From assembly GCA_035556755.1 (NCBI GenBank), contig DATMEP010000065.1, positions 1-8,183 of the forward strand: 8,183 nucleotides of DNA, given 5' to 3'. This DNA is from VRUE01 sp035556755 (GTDB lineage: Bacteria; Actinomycetota; Thermoleophilia; Solirubrobacterales; 70-9). The notes below the pieces were generated by a model. The model searched no databases. It saw only the letters and a list, made by a program, of their open reading frames with translations, and was not told the origin of the DNA. This document shows positions 5,614 to 8,183 of the stretch, piece after piece; positions within the stretch are counted from its first letter, which is position 1, and every line of letters begins with the position of its first letter. A program made the position numbers and the translations under genes.

Positions 5614-6618
5614 ATGGCCGCGGAGGAGGCTTCTCCGCGGACGGATGCGGCTTCGCCGAACGGCGCCGACCCGCTGCGCATGCCCGGCGGCGGCCTCGTC
5701 GCCAAGCGCGACGCGCCGATCGGCGGTCAGGCGGTGCTGGAGGGCGTGATGATGCGCGGCATCTCGACCTGGGCGGTCGCGGTGCGCAACCCTGAGGGTC
5801 AGATCGAGCTCAGCTCCGAGCCGCTGGTCCCCTGGGCGAAGCGACATCGCCTCTGGCGGGTGCCGGTGATCCGCGGTGTCGTCGCACTTGGCGAGTCGCT
5901 GAAGATCGGCTTCCGCGCCCTGGCGATCTCCGCCAACGCCCAGCTGGAGGACGACGAGGAGGGCAACAAGGAAGAGATCGGCGGTTGGGTCTGGGGCCTG
6001 ACGATCGCCTTCTCGATGGCCCTTGCGGTCGGCCTCTTCTTCGTCGTCCCGGTCGGTCTCACCAGCCTGATCAAGGACCAGCTCGGCAACGCGCTCCTCT
6101 TCTGGCTGGTCGAGGGGGTCCTGCGCACGGCGATCTTCATCGCCTACATCGTCGCGATCAGCCGCCTGCCGGACCTGCGCCGCGTCTTCGAGTACCACGG
6201 CGCCGAGCACAAGACGATCTCCTGCTACGAGGCCGAAGACGAGCTGGTCCCCTCACGGGCGAAGCTCTACTCGCGCCTGCACCCGCGCTGCGGCACCAGC
6301 TTCCTGCTGATCGTGATGGTGCTGGCGATCTTCGTCTTCGCGCCGATCGGCCTGCCGGCGTGGTACTGGCTGTTGGCCTCGCGCATCCTCGGCATCCCGC
6401 TGATCGCCGGCCTCTCCTACGAGGTGATCAAGTGGGCAGGGAAAAACCGTCGCAAACGCTGGGTGCGTGTCGTGATGTGGCCGGGCCTGATGCTGCAGAA
6501 CCTGACCACCCGCGAACCCGACGAAGAGCAGCTCGCGGTGGCGATCGCTGCCCTGGAGAAGGTGCTGGCCGAGGAGCCGCAGGCCGGTGAAGAGTCGCCG
6601 ATCGAGATCGTCGCGTAG
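5614..6618 (+). CDS. DUF1385 family membrane protein (YqhQ-like)
   Basis: A 334-residue integral membrane protein of a widely conserved family of unknown function that includes Bacillus YqhQ. Diagnostic segments are APIGGQAVLEGVMMRG (34-49), RRVFEYHGAEHKTISCYEAE (189-208), LHPRCGTSF (222-230) and LQNLTTREPDEEQLAVA (294-310). His and Cys residues in these motifs (H195, H199, C204, H223, C226) could bind a metal, but that is inference. Likely membrane segments lie near 127-153, 160-184, 228-246 and 248-266. The N-terminal ~30 residues are polar and vary in the family. The start is three bases after the rpmE stop, with GGTAGG overlapping that stop as a weak ribosome site, suggesting translational coupling. 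Its place between rpmE and prfA is the usual one in Gram-positive bacteria. An alternative start at M23 (5680) is possible. Confidence 0.93.
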   Translation: MAAEEASPRTDAASPNGADPLRMPGGGLVAKRDAPIGGQAVLEGVMMRGISTWAVAVRNPEGQIELSSEPLVPWAKRHRLWRVPVIRGVVALGESLKIGFRALAISANAQLEDDEEGNKEEIGGWVWGLTIAFSMALAVGLFFVVPVGLTSLIKDQLGNALLFWLVEGVLRTAIFIAYIVAISRLPDLRRVFEYHGAEHKTISCYEAEDELVPSRAKLYSRLHPRCGTSFLLIVMVLAIFVFAPIGLPAWYWLLASRILGIPLIAGLSYEVIKWAGKNRRKRWVRVVMWPGLMLQNLTTREPDEEQLAVAIAALEKVLAEEPQAGEESPIEIVA

Positions 6619-7465
6619 CGGCAGCTGGCGCCGTCTTGCAGCGGTGCTGGCCGCAGCCGCCGTGTTTGCGGCCGGCGCAGATGCCGTCGCCGACCAGCGC
6701 TTCGCCGAGGAGGCGAGCCGCTCGGCCGCGATCGTGTGCGTCCGTACGCCCTGTTGGCCGCCGACGCTCGAACTGATTCCCGACGCTCGGGTCTCACCGC
6801 AGAGTCTGCCCAGGCGAACGCGGGCGCCGATCGTCTTCAGAGGTGGCGCCCGCATCGCGATCCCTGACTTTTTTTTCGCCCCGGCGCTTCGCGAAGCGAC
6901 GCTCCGGATCGACCGGGACGTGGTCATCGACGCCGTCGGGTTGCCGGTCTGCGCTGGTCCGACCCTTGACATCGTGCGCAGCCCTGCGGAGTTGAAGGAG
7001 ATGTGCCGCAAGGCGATCGTCGGCTCGGGCACTGCCGAAGTCGACGTCCACTTTCCGGAAGTCGCGATCCCGACTACGGCCGAGCTCGTCGTTTTCAATG
7101 GCGGCGTAGAGGGCGACACGACGACGCTCTACGTCTACGCTCACGTGCCGATTCCCTTTCCGCGCGCGGTGGTTGCCACGGTCGAGGTCCGCAGAGCCGC
7201 GACCGGGAAGTCCGGCTGGCGTGTCGAGGTCGAAATCCCGCCGATCGCCGGCGGCTCTGGCTCGCTGCGAGCCTTCGACCTCACCGTGAGGCGGAGCTTC
7301 TTCCATGCCGGGGCGAAGAAGAGCCTCCTCTCGGCCAGGTGCCCACGGGGCAAGCTCGAGATCGAGATGCCGCGAGCGGTCTTCCGTAACGAGCCAAGCT
7401 TTCCAGATCAATCCGCAACCATCCTCACGGGACGACTCCAGGTTCCCTGCACGCCTCTGCCCTAG
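6587..7465 (+). CDS. Secreted six-cysteine protein of unknown function, lineage-type family
   Basis: A 292-residue protein with a GTG start that overlaps the DUF1385 gene by 32 bp; GAGGAG lies about ten bases upstream. The N-terminus is a clear Sec signal peptide: an Arg/Ser-rich start, a hydrophobic core (LAAVLAAAAVFAAG, 17-30) and probable cleavage after AVA (residue 35). The mature part has six cysteines (C51, C56, C122, C140, C252, C288), fit for three disulfides, and looks mainly beta. Order of segments: PRRTRAPIVFRGGARI (75-90), IDAVGLPVC (114-122), EMCRKAIVGSGTA (138-150), ELVVFNGG (166-173), IPPIAGGSGSLRAFDLTVRR (217-236), SLLSARCPRG (246-255). I associate this layout with secreted proteins common in Solirubrobacterales, from memory and without a search. 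No enzyme motif is visible. Its codons seem less strictly G/C-ending than those of its neighbours. It carries a T8 run at 6869-6876. Confidence 0.85.
   Translation: MKSRRSRSSRSGSWRRLAAVLAAAAVFAAGADAVADQRFAEEASRSAAIVCVRTPCWPPTLELIPDARVSPQSLPRRTRAPIVFRGGARIAIPDFFFAPALREATLRIDRDVVIDAVGLPVCAGPTLDIVRSPAELKEMCRKAIVGSGTAEVDVHFPEVAIPTTAELVVFNGGVEGDTTTLYVYAHVPIPFPRAVVATVEVRRAATGKSGWRVEVEIPPIAGGSGSLRAFDLTVRRSFFHAGAKKSLLSARCPRGKLEIEMPRAVFRNEPSFPDQSATILTGRLQVPCTPLP
6869..6898 (+). other. T8 run followed by a palindromic hairpin inside a coding region
   Basis: Eight T (6869-6876) encode part of D-F-F-F in the secreted protein. In the reading frame the last seven bases are T TTT TTC, the classic slippery pattern for -1 frameshifting. 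Seven bases later is a perfect 14-bp palindrome, CGCTTCGCGAAGCG (6885-6898), able to form a short GC-rich stem. A -1 slip would end at TGA 6993-6995, shortening the product. Whether this does anything is unknown; it may be chance. Confidence 0.25.
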
Positions 7466-7498
7466 CTTTCAGCCCGGCGCCGCCGCCCGCCTTGCGCC

Positions 7499-7504
7499 TA
7501 TCGT
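7499..7504 (+). promoter_or_regulatory. Possible -10 box for a leaderless prfA transcript
   Basis: TATCGT fits TANNNT and ends seven bases before the prfA ATG, so a transcript from it would begin at about the start codon. No Shine-Dalgarno precedes prfA, which makes a leaderless message plausible. I see no clear -35 box. prfA may instead be read from the upstream operon. Confidence 0.3.
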
Positions 7505-7511
7505 TGTCTCC

Positions 7512-8183
<672 letters not shown>

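Noticed and set aside
6863..6898. T8 run with adjacent palindrome as an intrinsic terminator
   Set aside because: The T-run precedes the hairpin on the + strand and would be an A-run following it on the - strand, so neither strand has a stem followed by T. It also lies inside an intact coding frame.

Overview
This is a high-GC window whose genes use mostly G- or C-ending codons. It looks like an actinobacterial chromosome, and I favour the class Thermoleophilia (Solirubrobacterales and relatives). The reasons are the etfA/ETF-QO pair, the rpmE-DUF1385-prfA gene order, several genes that look leaderless, and a secreted six-cysteine protein (6587-7465) whose layout I associate with that class from memory. 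The lineage call is an inference. No mobile element, CRISPR array, tRNA or rRNA is visible.

Left part (1-1954, + strand): the 3' end of etfA, then after 34 bp a complete ETF-quinone oxidoreductase gene. Together they carry electrons from acyl-CoA and related flavin dehydrogenases through ETF to the membrane quinone pool. The ETF-QO lacks one of the four usual cysteine ligands of its C-terminal Fe-S cluster.

Middle part (1955-3808): on the - strand an alpha/beta-hydrolase gene (3100 to 2258) ends in a clear intrinsic terminator, with a possible 66-residue small protein gene beyond it (2155 to 1955). The hydrolase is divergent from a TetR-family regulator (3161-3808, +). The 60-bp gap plus the start of tetR holds a near-consensus promoter for the hydrolase, and a CATAC-N5-GTATG dyad fills most of its -35/-10 spacer. 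The same dyad overlaps the tetR start codon and its weaker putative promoter. This is a compact, probably self-regulating repressor-enzyme module.

A membrane diguanylate cyclase (5312 to 3798, -) meets tetR tail to tail with an 11-bp overlap. It is divergent from rpmE across an 82-bp gap.

Right part (5395-8183, + strand): rpmE (zinc-type L31), a DUF1385 membrane protein, a secreted protein of unknown function whose start overlaps the DUF1385 gene by 32 bp, and prfA (peptide chain release factor 1). prfA is cut by the window end shortly before where its GGQ motif should lie. The core order rpmE-DUF1385-prfA is a known translation-related neighbourhood in Gram-positive bacteria; the secreted protein gene is the unexpected member.

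No stretch over 300 bp lacks a gene if the small ORF at 1955-2155 is real. If it is not, 1955-2257 is a 303-bp gap holding only the hydrolase terminator. I see no dramatic new system. The best leads are the ETF-QO cysteine loss, the TetR-hydrolase module with an atypical active site, and the lineage-type secreted protein with a slippery T-run.
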